Position numbers and translations under genes: made by a program. Shown here piece by piece: positions 7,746-13,985 of a DNA stretch of 15,661 nucleotides. The notes under the pieces were generated by a model. That model searched no databases. It was not told where the DNA came from and saw nothing but the letters and a program-made list of their open reading frames with translations. This DNA comes from an uncultured Verrucomicrobiota bacterium (GTDB lineage: Bacteria; Verrucomicrobiota; Kiritimatiellia; RFP12; UBA3636): the NCBI GenBank assembly GCA_946612175.1, contig CAMOEO010000028.1:1-15661 (forward strand), in the 5' to 3' direction. Numbering within the stretch: the stretch's first letter is position 1; each line of letters starts with the position of its first letter.

Positions 7746-8951
7746 TCAGGGGGACGGGGGAAGCGTGACGCGGACGGCGTCCTTCACGCGGGCGAGGACG
7801 TCGCGCGCGGTGCCGATGCCGAAGCGGTCGGCGACGGCGAGCAGGTCCGCGTCGGTGATGCCGGAATGCTTCCCGTTCACGGAGGTCGGGTGGAAGCCGC
7901 CGTGGGCGCTCCACGGGTCGGCGGACGGGAAACGCGAGCCGGTGAGGTCGTAGGCGGGGGCGAGGCGCCACGAATCCCCTTCCCGCAGGATGAAGGAGAT
8001 GTTCTTGACGTGGTCGTCGCACTCGTCGGCGACGACATTGAAGGCCATCCGGCGGAACAGCTCCTCCCGGTCCTCCCACGGGATGCCGAGTTCCTCCGCG
8101 GCGAGGAAGTGCTGCGAGTAATCGCTGGCCATGCCCGGGGGGATGTGGGCGAGGGCGGCGAAGGTGAGCAGGTGGTGGCGCCGGGCGCCGTCGCGGTCGA
8201 AGCGGCGCGTCATGAAGTGGCGCAGCCCCCCGGCCTCGACGAGGCGTGACTCGGACGTCGCGATGCCCGCGGCCGCGGCGGCGCGGTTCATCGCCAGCTC
8301 GGCCTCGCCGCGCCACGGATACTCCTTCGGCGTGAACTTCACGATCCAGGGCTCGAATCCTTCGGGCAGCGGGCCGTCGCCGAAGACGAAGCGCCCGTCG
8401 GCGCGGTTCCAGCCGACGACGGCCTTCGCCTGCGCGCCGCCCGCGGAGGAGCCGAGGCGGAGGATGGCGCGCAGCGCGTCGTCGCCGGGCAGGGACGAGA
8501 GTTCTCCGTTCGCGGCGCGGCGGGCGGATTCGACCAGCGCCCGCATCTCGAGCGCGGACGGCGTCGCGCGGGGCCCGCGATCTGGCTCGTAGCAGAGCGC
8601 GCCCATTCCGCGGCGGCCGACGTAGGCGAGGCGGTCGAGCGGCGAGATCTCGTTGCGGGAGAGGCCGCGTTCGGAGAGCCAGAGGTCCACGAGCCGCGTG
8701 CCGAACGAGTCGGGGAGCGAGTCCGCGAAGACGGGCGGCAGATACGAAAAGGCGCCGCGCGGAAGGTCCGGAAAGGCGTAGGGTTCGCGGCGCAGTGGCA
8801 TCATGAGCGGGGAGATCTCGATGCCAGACGCGACGAACGCCGGATCGTAGCGGAAGGCGAAGACGCGGGAGCGCGGCGCCGGGACGATCATCCCGACGCG
8901 CCGCCCCCAAAGCGACACGTACACGCGCGACACGTGGACGAAGCTAGCCAC
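7746..8951 (-). CDS. hipA: HipA-type serine/threonine kinase toxin
   Basis: The 401-residue length fits the full-length HipA family. An N-terminal HipA subdomain (about 8-115) precedes the kinase core. GSSAGGAQAK (167-176) aligns with the E. coli loop SIAGAQEK, placing S169 at the autophosphorylated Ser150. Other kinase landmarks are the ATP-site lysine in WIVKFTP (K205), FDRDG, the catalytic segment DDHVKNISF (D313, N317) and the metal-binding APAYDL (D335). All key residues are present, so activity is likely. The family phosphorylates translation factors such as glutamyl-tRNA synthetase; the target here is unknown. The GTG start at 8951 is well supported, with AGGAGG seven bases upstream, and overlaps the end of hipB by 8 bp, the usual hipBA coupling. 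The histidine kinase start follows 14 bp after its stop. Confidence 0.93.
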   Translation of the reverse strand: MASFVHVSRVYVSLWGRRVGMIVPAPRSRVFAFRYDPAFVASGIEISPLMMPLRREPYAFPDLPRGAFSYLPPVFADSLPDSFGTRLVDLWLSERGLSRNEISPLDRLAYVGRRGMGALCYEPDRGPRATPSALEMRALVESARRAANGELSSLPGDDALRAILRLGSSAGGAQAKAVVGWNRADGRFVFGDGPLPEGFEPWIVKFTPKEYPWRGEAELAMNRAAAAAGIATSESRLVEAGGLRHFMTRRFDRDGARRHHLLTFAALAHIPPGMASDYSQHFLAAEELGIPWEDREELFRRMAFNVVADECDDHVKNISFILREGDSWRLAPAYDLTGSRFPSADPWSAHGGFHPTSVNGKHSGITDADLLAVADRFGIGTARDVLARVKDAVRVTLPPSP

Positions 8952-9261
8952 GGCGCGTCCTCCTGCCTCCCTCGGGCGACGCGCGGCGGCGCGGCGGCGC
9001 GCCGGGCGGCCGGTCGAAGAGCGAATCCGGGAGCTCGGGCGGCGCGAAGTTCGCGATCCAATCGACGCGGCGCAGCGTCTTGCATAGCGCGACGAGCGCC
9101 GCCGTCGAGGCGTTCTTGCCGCCTTCCAGGTTCCGCACCGCCTTGAGCGAAATGCCGCTCCGCGCCGCCGCCGTCGTCTGCGACAGATTTTCCGCGAGAC
9201 GCGTCGCCCGGAGTCCCTCCCCGATCGACGTCAGCATTTCGGCTGTTGTCAAGTAGATCAT
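8944..9261 (-). CDS. hipB: HipB-type XRE-family antitoxin/autorepressor
   Basis: The product is 105 residues. The helix-turn-helix covers about residues 8-65 (IGEGLRATRLAENLSQ, then SGISLKAVRNLEGG), a classic XRE/HipB fold. The tail is basic and Pro-rich (PGAPPRRRAS). Family members bind and inhibit HipA and repress their own operon. The ATG at 9261 is chosen because AAGGA lies six bases upstream; a TTG at 9276 would add five residues. The gene overlaps hipA by 8 bp and has its own promoter at 9323-9295. Confidence 0.92.
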   Translation of the reverse strand: MIYLTTAEMLTSIGEGLRATRLAENLSQTTAAARSGISLKAVRNLEGGKNASTAALVALCKTLRRVDWIANFAPPELPDSLFDRPPGAPPRRRASPEGGRRTRRG

Positions 9262-9268
9262 CTTTGTT

Positions 9269-9278
9269 CCTTGCAAGG
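9269..9278. promoter_or_regulatory. Palindrome CCTTGCAAGG at the hipB leader, candidate operator
   Basis: This perfect 10-bp palindrome lies between the predicted -10 box and the hipB start and overlaps its Shine-Dalgarno. HipB-family repressors bind palindromes in their own promoter region, so it is a reasonable operator candidate. Only one copy is visible and it does not match the E. coli operator sequence. Confidence 0.35.
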
Positions 9279-9294
9279 TCAGTTGATGGCGAAA

Positions 9295-9323
9295 AGTCTA
9301 TTCAACATGCCTCAAAAGGTCAA
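9295..9323 (-). promoter_or_regulatory. Sigma70-like promoter of the hipBA operon
   Basis: On the minus strand TTGACC (9323-9318) and TAGACT (9300-9295) are separated by exactly 17 bp, in a stretch clearly richer in A+T than the surrounding genes. The -10 box is 33 bp upstream of the hipB ATG. This is the best promoter match in the window and would start transcription near 9288. It could serve hipB, hipA, the histidine kinase and possibly the genes beyond. Confidence 0.6.
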
Positions 9324-9344
9324 GATGAAATTGATCGATTGCCC

Positions 9345-9375
9345 CCCCGCGGACGGCGGGGAGCCGCCCGCGGGG
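9345..9375 (-). terminator. Strong hairpin after the DUF4139-like gene
   Basis: Two 13-bp GC-rich arms (9345-9357 and 9363-9375) pair with one mismatch around a 5-nt loop. The hairpin begins 14 bp after the stop of the DUF4139-like gene and just precedes the hipB promoter, so it likely ends the upstream operon. There is no clear U-tract, so it may be Rho-dependent or act as an RNA 3' end stabiliser. Confidence 0.5.
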
Positions 9376-9389
9376 AGGCCCGATGTGTT

Positions 9390-11138
9390 CTAGAACCAGA
9401 CCAAGGTCGTGTAGCGGTAGGTCAGGACCTTGCTTTCGCCAGGCTGGAGCTCCACGTTCCAGACGAGTTCCTGCTTCGGGTTCACGCCGAAGCGAGAGCC
9501 GGGCTCGCCGAGCGTGCGGATGGAATCGGGCGGAGTCGCGGACTCCTTGAACTCGCCTTCGATCGTCGGATGGATGCAGAGCTTCGCGGGGTCGGGACGG
9601 TGGTTCCGCATCGTGAGCTTCGCTTCGACTTCGATCCGTCGCCAGGCATGGCCGAGCAGGTCGACGCGCGGATAGTCCTCGCGGCGTCCGAGGATGCTTT
9701 CCTCGAAGGAACCGGGGACCGTGAGGGCCTTCGTGATCCGCAGGAACGCCTCCTGGCCCGGATTGGTCCATCGGACGGTGGCCTGCCCGAGCGGCCGACC
9801 GTCCGCCATGGCCAGCATCGGCCCGGTCGTAAGCGGGGCGTCGAGCGGATTGCGGAAGCGCACGGCGTCCCACGGGACGCGCCGGTTCCCGTCGTCGTCC
9901 TGGCGGTTGCCCCAGTTGTCGTACTGGAAGCTCGGCGCCCAGTCGACGATGCGGGCCGCCGGCGCCTCGCCGGCCCCGAGCGGGAGACGGAGCGTCGTGC
10001 CGGCGGCGAGCGTGACGCGGCCCGCCGCGCGGTAGTGGATGTCGGCCGAATTTCCCTCGCCCGGGATCTGCGGGAGGGCATCGGACGCGCCGCCGCCCAG
10101 ATCGGCGAAGTCGACGGAGTTCATCGTCCAGGCCATCTGCGACATGTAGGCGCTGTGGCCGCCGCCACGGCCGTACTGCTGTTGCGGGCGCGCGAGCGAG
10201 TCGAGGAAGCGCGCGACGGAGTTGCCGGAGGCGAGCAGTCCGGGAATCTCGGCGGCCTCGACGTTCGGGAACCCCGAGACGAGGAAGAGTTCCGCGCCGT
10301 CGAGGTCCTCCATCTCGTTGCGGATCTCGGCGGACATCTCGAGGCGCGCCTTGCCGTCCTTGCCGAGCGCGAGGCGGTAGGAGGGCGCCCACGTCGCGCC
10401 GCGCGCGAGATACTGCATCTCGAAGGGCGCGGTCGCGCCGGCGATCTCCAGCACGGGGATCTCCGCCGAGTCGCCGCCCTCGGCGGAGACGGCGGCGATG
10501 GCGGCCTCGGGGAGGCGCACGACGGAGCCGTTCGCAAGGCGCAGGGCGAAGTCGCCGTCGCGCCCGGCGGGCGTCGTGCGCGAGACGGACTCGTAGCGCG
10601 ACCAGCCGTACCACGCGAACGATTCGGTGCGCGCTTCGGGCTTCTCCGCCTTCTTCGGCGGCAGGACGGCGCCGCGCAGCGCGACCGTGGCGGCGGGCTC
10701 GTCGCCGACGGGGGCGGAGAGGGCGAGCGTCGCGGCGGCCTCGCCCGCCGCCAGCGCGCGGAGGGCGTCCGCGACGCCCTCGGGAACGCGCGCCCAGACC
10801 GTCGCCTCGCGCCCGGCGTAGGTCTCCGCGCGGGAGGCGCGTTCGGGGATGGATTCGGGCGGCAGCGCGACGCGGCGCACGGACGCCTTGACCGAAAGCG
10901 GCGCGGCGGAGTCGGTCCAGAACGTGCCGTGCGCGGGAGCGAGGCGGCCGTCGAGCAGCAGCGGGGCGCCGTCCGCGGGCGGGACGACGCGGCGCGTCAC
11001 GACGGCGGTGCCGTTCTTGAAGAGCGCGAGCGAGACGATCGGGGCGGGCGTGAGCGCGGGCGCGGGATCGGCCGCGGCGGCGCTTGCCGCGGCAAGCGCC
11101 GCCGCGGCGAAGAGGGAAAGAGGGGGAATGGATTTCAT
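9390..11138 (-). CDS. Secreted DUF4139-like protein
   Basis: The protein has 582 residues and begins with a signal peptide (MKSIPPLSLF, then an Ala-rich stretch ending before ADPAP). The mature part opens with LALFKNGTAVVTRRV. It then shows the beta-rich pattern seen in DUF4139/mucoidy-inhibitor-like proteins: FEMQYLARGATWAPSYRLAL in the middle and LVWNVELQPGESKVLTYRY at the end. A Gly/Gln-rich patch (RPQQQYGRGGGHS) sits mid-protein. The function of DUF4139 is not established; a surface or periplasmic role fits the signal peptide. ATG 11138 is chosen for the signal peptide. A TTG at 11186 would add sixteen residues read from degenerate 9-bp repeats and overlap the previous stop. There is no Shine-Dalgarno. 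It is the last gene of the vWA operon. Confidence 0.8.
   Translation of the reverse strand: MKSIPPLSLFAAAALAAASAAAADPAPALTPAPIVSLALFKNGTAVVTRRVVPPADGAPLLLDGRLAPAHGTFWTDSAAPLSVKASVRRVALPPESIPERASRAETYAGREATVWARVPEGVADALRALAAGEAAATLALSAPVGDEPAATVALRGAVLPPKKAEKPEARTESFAWYGWSRYESVSRTTPAGRDGDFALRLANGSVVRLPEAAIAAVSAEGGDSAEIPVLEIAGATAPFEMQYLARGATWAPSYRLALGKDGKARLEMSAEIRNEMEDLDGAELFLVSGFPNVEAAEIPGLLASGNSVARFLDSLARPQQQYGRGGGHSAYMSQMAWTMNSVDFADLGGGASDALPQIPGEGNSADIHYRAAGRVTLAAGTTLRLPLGAGEAPAARIVDWAPSFQYDNWGNRQDDDGNRRVPWDAVRFRNPLDAPLTTGPMLAMADGRPLGQATVRWTNPGQEAFLRITKALTVPGSFEESILGRREDYPRVDLLGHAWRRIEVEAKLTMRNHRPDPAKLCIHPTIEGEFKESATPPDSIRTLGEPGSRFGVNPKQELVWNVELQPGESKVLTYRYTTLVWF
11071..11108. repeat. 38-bp perfect palindrome in the signal-peptide coding region
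   Basis: The two 19-bp halves are exact reverse complements with no loop. It covers roughly codons 11-23 of the DUF4139-like gene, the Ala-rich end of its signal peptide. A related, imperfect palindrome lies at the same place in vWA protein 2 (about 12229-12266, three mismatched pairs). In RNA it would fold into a very stable hairpin about 30 nt after the start codon. Confidence 0.9.
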
Positions 11139-11174
11139 GGTTTGGAGGGTCTTGCTGGTTGGGATGGTTGAGAT
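11139..11174. repeat. Four degenerate 9-bp GGTTGAnnn units next to the DUF4139-like start codon
   Basis: On the plus strand the four consecutive nonamers are GGTTTGGAG, GGTCTTGCT, GGTTGGGAT and GGTTGAGAT. They directly touch the start codon, like the cleaner array before vWA protein 2, and look like a decayed copy of it. On the coding strand each unit ends in ACC. Confidence 0.5.
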
Positions 11175-11182
11175 GGCGGGAA

Positions 11183-12295
11183 TCAAGGGGCGGTCGAGCG
11201 CAGGCTCTGCAGCTGGATGTCGATCGACCGGAGGACCTCGCCGTCGAAGGAGGCGTCCTCCTCGGCCGCTGCGCTCTCGGCGGCCTTGCGCAGGAAGTCG
11301 CTCCGCTTGCGGTTCAGCTCAAGCAGCTGCGCGTTGAGCGCCTTGCGGCGCGCGACGGCCTCGTCGAGCTTGGCCTGCCGCTCCTCCGGCGAAAGGCCCT
11401 GCATCTCCTCCGGGAGGTCCTGCGCGACCAGCTTCCCCAGAAGCTCCGGCTCGGCCGTGAGGTCCTGCCCGCCGACCGGGGCGGCGAGAGAGCTTCCCCC
11501 CATCGCGCGGGCCTTCACGGCGTTGCGCGCTCCCGCGACGAACGCGGAGGAGTCCGCGTTCACCTCGACCAGCCTCCGCAGGGATGACTGGACCTCCTTG
11601 CGTCCGTAGGGCAGCACGGTTCCGCCGAGCTCGGCGTTGAGCTTCTGGATCTCCGCGTCGAACGGCGTCTCGACCATCTTCATGCTCCCGCTCTGTCCGA
11701 TCTGCGTGAAGCCGCCTCCCGTCCGCTCCGCGATCTCCTTCCAGATCGGCGTCGTCTCGCCATAGCCGCCGCACTGCACCGTGCTCACGACGATGTTCCT
11801 GTTGGTCGCGAGCGCGCAGCTCTCCGGATACTTGACGTCGTCCGGATAGTCCATGTGCGGCGGGCAGTCGCCTACGAGGAAGATCGTCTTGAGGACGCGC
11901 GGCGAATCGCTCCACCGGATCTCGGAGACGGCCTCGTGGAGCGCCTGGTTGACCGATTCGGGCGTATCGCCGCCGCCGCCGGCGCGGAAGCCCTGGAGAT
12001 CCGCGTAGACCTGGTCGAGGTTGTTCGTGAGCGGATAGAGGCGCGTGACGTAGTCGTCGCCGCGGTCGCGGTAGGGGACGAGCCCGATCCGCACCTCGCC
12101 GCCGGTGCGCTCCATGATGCCGCCGGCGATGGACCAGATCTTCTGCTTGGCGCCCTCGATGAGACCGGACATCGAGCCGGTGGTATCGAGGACGAAGACG
12201 ACCTCGGCGTCGACGGGCGCGGGATCGGTCGCGGCGGCGCTTGCCGTGGCAAGCGCCGCCGAGGCGAGGAGGGAAAGGAAGGGGATGGGTTTCAT
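11183..12295 (-). CDS. Secreted von Willebrand factor A domain protein (vWA protein 2)
   Basis: The 370-residue protein has a signal peptide (MKPIPFLSLLASAALATASA, cleaved near ATDPAP). A vWA domain fills about residues 30-225. The metal-ion site is DTTGSMSG (D37, T39, S41), with T111 (GGDTPES) and D143 (VGDCPPH). Thr at the second MIDAS position is an accepted variant, so metal-dependent adhesion or complex formation is plausible. The C-terminal part (about 285-370) is charged and probably helical (EERQAKLDEAVARRKALN). The signal-peptide segment and preceding bases are nearly identical to those of the next gene. The ATG directly abuts a 9-bp repeat array, so the ribosome site is pyrimidine-rich with no Shine-Dalgarno. 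Only 44 bp separate it from the DUF4139-like start. The exact role is unknown. Confidence 0.88.
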   Translation of the reverse strand: MKPIPFLSLLASAALATASAAATDPAPVDAEVVFVLDTTGSMSGLIEGAKQKIWSIAGGIMERTGGEVRIGLVPYRDRGDDYVTRLYPLTNNLDQVYADLQGFRAGGGGDTPESVNQALHEAVSEIRWSDSPRVLKTIFLVGDCPPHMDYPDDVKYPESCALATNRNIVVSTVQCGGYGETTPIWKEIAERTGGGFTQIGQSGSMKMVETPFDAEIQKLNAELGGTVLPYGRKEVQSSLRRLVEVNADSSAFVAGARNAVKARAMGGSSLAAPVGGQDLTAEPELLGKLVAQDLPEEMQGLSPEERQAKLDEAVARRKALNAQLLELNRKRSDFLRKAAESAAAEEDASFDGEVLRSIDIQLQSLRSTAP

Positions 12296-12430
12296 GGTTG
12301 AAAAGGTTGAAGGGGTTGAAAAGGTTGAAGGGGTTGAAAAGGTTGAAGGGGTTGAAAAGGTTGAAGGGGTTGAAAAGGTTGAAGGGGTTGAAGAGGTTGA
12401 AAAGGTTGAAGGGGTTGAAGAGGTTGAAGC
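12296..12430. repeat. Array of fifteen 9-bp GGTTGAAnn units
   Basis: Fifteen uninterrupted 9-bp units on the plus strand mostly alternate GGTTGAAAA and GGTTGAAGG, with GGTTGAAGA and a final GGTTGAAGC. The array fills the gap between the two vWA genes and ends exactly at the start codon of vWA protein 2. On the coding strand it reads CTTCAACC-type repeats, and in the frame of both neighbouring genes it is stop-free (Pro-Ser-Thr, Phe-Ser-Thr, Ser-Ser-Thr triplets). Uniform unit length points to slipped-strand expansion. Confidence 0.97.
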
Positions 12431-12439
12431 GGAGCGCGC

Positions 12440-13813
12440 CTACAGCCCCTCTTGCACCGTGCTCTGCTGCGTCTCGATCTGGGACGAGCGGGTCTTGAGC
12501 ATCTTACCCTTGCGGGCGTCGAGGAGGCCGCCGAGCGCGGAGACGTTGGAGACGTTCCAATCGTTCTCCTCGTTGAGCTCTTCGGCGGCACTCCTGTCGC
12601 CCACGAACGAGGCGTCGTAGTCCCGGAGGACCTGCACCCCGGCATCGTTGTTCATCCGCAGGAGCGCGCCGGCTTCTTCGTAGCGACCGACCTTGTTGAG
12701 CTCGAGCGCGCGCTGCGTGCGGATGGCGTTCTGGGTCTTGACGCTCTGGACGAGCACCTTCGCGTCGGCGCTCGCGGCGACCTTCTTCGCGTCGGCGCTG
12801 AAGGCGACCGAGCCGGTCGCCGCGGCGGAGCCGGAGGCGTCCGAACCGGGAAGGATCCACGAGACCTCGGCCGCGGCGAACTCGCGCGTCTCGCCATCCT
12901 TGCCGACGGGGAACTCGGTGCGGACGAGGACGTATTTCTCCTGGCGGGAGTAGATCTGGTTGAAGTCGACCGTGACGACGCCGTCCTCGATGCGGCCGTC
13001 GCGGCCGATGAGCTCGACGGGGAACGCGTCGCGGAAGCGGATGGAGAGCTTCACGTCGCGCGCGGCGACCTGGAACGCGTCGCCGAGCTCGGCGTCGAAG
13101 ATGCGCGGGATGTCGTCGCCGTTTTCGATGAAGTAGGTGTTGCCGTCGCTGCGCGTGGCGAGCGCGGCCATGAGGTTCTCGTTGTAGCCGAGGCCGACGC
13201 CGAGCGTGGAGACGGAGACGCCCTCCTTGACGAGCGACGCGCCGAGCAGGCCGAGCTCCTCGGGCGAGGAGGGGCCGACGTTCGCCGCGCCGTCCGAGAG
13301 CAGGACGATGCGGTTCACGAGCTTGCGCGCGAGGTTCTTGCGGATCTCGGACGCGCCGGCGGAGACGCCGCCGAAGATCGCCGTCGCGCCGCGCGCCTCG
13401 ACCGTGCGGAGCTTCTCGACGATCGCGGCCTTGTTCGCCTCGGACGCGGTCTGCGCGCCGGCGAGCACGTCGATGCGGTCGTCGAACACGACGACGGAGA
13501 CGTAGTCGCGCTCGTCGAGGCGCTGCACGGCGGCGATGGCTGCCTCGCGCGCCCGGACGATGCGGTCGCCCTGCATCGAGCCGGAGCGGTCGAGGACGAG
13601 CGCGAGGTTGACGGCGGGCCGCTCGCCGGCGGGCAGCGCGGCGCCGGTGAGGCCGACCTTGACGACGGCGGTCTCGGGCTTGTCGCTCGCGAGGACCTTG
13701 CGCTCGGGCGCGACGACGACCGAGACGGCGGGGTCGGCGGCGGCGGCGAGCGCCGCCGCCGCAAGGACGAAGGACGACGCCGCTGCGCGGCAATGACGAA
13801 GGACGGGGTTCAT
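12440..13813 (-). CDS. Secreted von Willebrand factor A domain protein (vWA protein 1)
   Basis: The protein has 457 residues with a signal peptide (MNPVLRHCRAAASSFVLAAA, cleaved near AAADPA). The vWA domain covers about residues 68-245 with a perfect MIDAS: DRSGSMQG (D75, S77, S79), T144 in GATAIFGG and D174 in LLSDGAANVG. The layout resembles YfbK/Ca-activated-chloride-channel-like secreted vWA proteins. A beta-rich segment follows (DVKLSIRFRDAFPVELIG), then a helical C-terminus with ALELNKVGRYEEAGALL, which looks like a tetratricopeptide-type helix pair. ATG 13813 is chosen for the signal peptide; AAAGG lies seven bases upstream. Upstream GTG starts give a poor N-terminus. The first gene of a three-gene secreted cluster, it ends in TAG at 12440, in the same frame as vWA protein 2. 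Confidence 0.9.
   Translation of the reverse strand: MNPVLRHCRAAASSFVLAAAALAAAADPAVSVVVAPERKVLASDKPETAVVKVGLTGAALPAGERPAVNLALVLDRSGSMQGDRIVRAREAAIAAVQRLDERDYVSVVVFDDRIDVLAGAQTASEANKAAIVEKLRTVEARGATAIFGGVSAGASEIRKNLARKLVNRIVLLSDGAANVGPSSPEELGLLGASLVKEGVSVSTLGVGLGYNENLMAALATRSDGNTYFIENGDDIPRIFDAELGDAFQVAARDVKLSIRFRDAFPVELIGRDGRIEDGVVTVDFNQIYSRQEKYVLVRTEFPVGKDGETREFAAAEVSWILPGSDASGSAAATGSVAFSADAKKVAASADAKVLVQSVKTQNAIRTQRALELNKVGRYEEAGALLRMNNDAGVQVLRDYDASFVGDRSAAEELNEENDWNVSNVSALGGLLDARKGKMLKTRSSQIETQQSTVQEGL
13737..13762. repeat. Inverted repeat in the signal-peptide region of vWA protein 1
   Basis: Two 12-bp arms (13737-13748 and 13751-13762) are perfect reverse complements around AG. They encode the Ala-rich core of the signal peptide. 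The position matches the palindromes in the two downstream genes, though the sequence is simpler and could result from GCG and GCC alanine codons alone. Confidence 0.7.
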
Positions 13814-13900
13814 GGTTGTGCCTTTCGGTTGGGGGGTGGCGTTTGGCGCGGGGCTGTCGCGCCCCGACGCCGACCAACCTAGCACAGCGCCCCGCGGAAG

Positions 13901-13918
13901 TTGTCATGGAAATGTCAT
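13901..13918 (+). promoter_or_regulatory. Pho-box-like direct repeat upstream of vWA protein 1
   Basis: TTGTCAT-GGAA-ATGTCAT has the 7+4+7 layout bound by PhoB/OmpR-type winged-helix regulators, and each half matches six of seven bases of CTGTCAT. It lies 88 bp upstream of the vWA protein 1 start. Read on the plus strand it points away from that gene, the reverse of the usual activating orientation. A -10-like TAGGTT (13881-13876) lies downstream toward the gene but spacing is not ideal. A 5-bp stem GAGGA/TCCTC lies next to the box (about 13918-13934). Confidence 0.4.
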
Positions 13919-13985
13919 GAGGACGTAAAATCCTCGCGACAAATGACCGCCCGAACCGCCACGATTCCGGCGAACCCGGCTCAGC

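Noticed and set aside
5968..8910. A 980-residue kinase with a long N-terminal extension
   Set aside because: The part above 7731 is Arg-rich shadow sequence running through hipA in another frame. TM1 starts right after the GTG at 7731.
9246..11171. Plus-strand ORF of 641 codons
   Set aside because: Antisense to the DUF4139-like gene; Arg/Gly-rich with no recognisable motif or start signal.
12296..12430. CRISPR-like array
   Set aside because: Units are 9 bp and contiguous with no spacers, and no cas gene is in the window.
12105..12620. Plus-strand ORF encoding a VEKVEG repeat protein
   Set aside because: The regular peptide is only translation of the 9-bp array. The flanks are antisense to the two vWA genes and there is no start signal.
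12452..13882. Plus-strand ORF of 476 codons
   Set aside because: Mirror of vWA protein 1, which has a complete MIDAS motif and signal peptide on the other strand.
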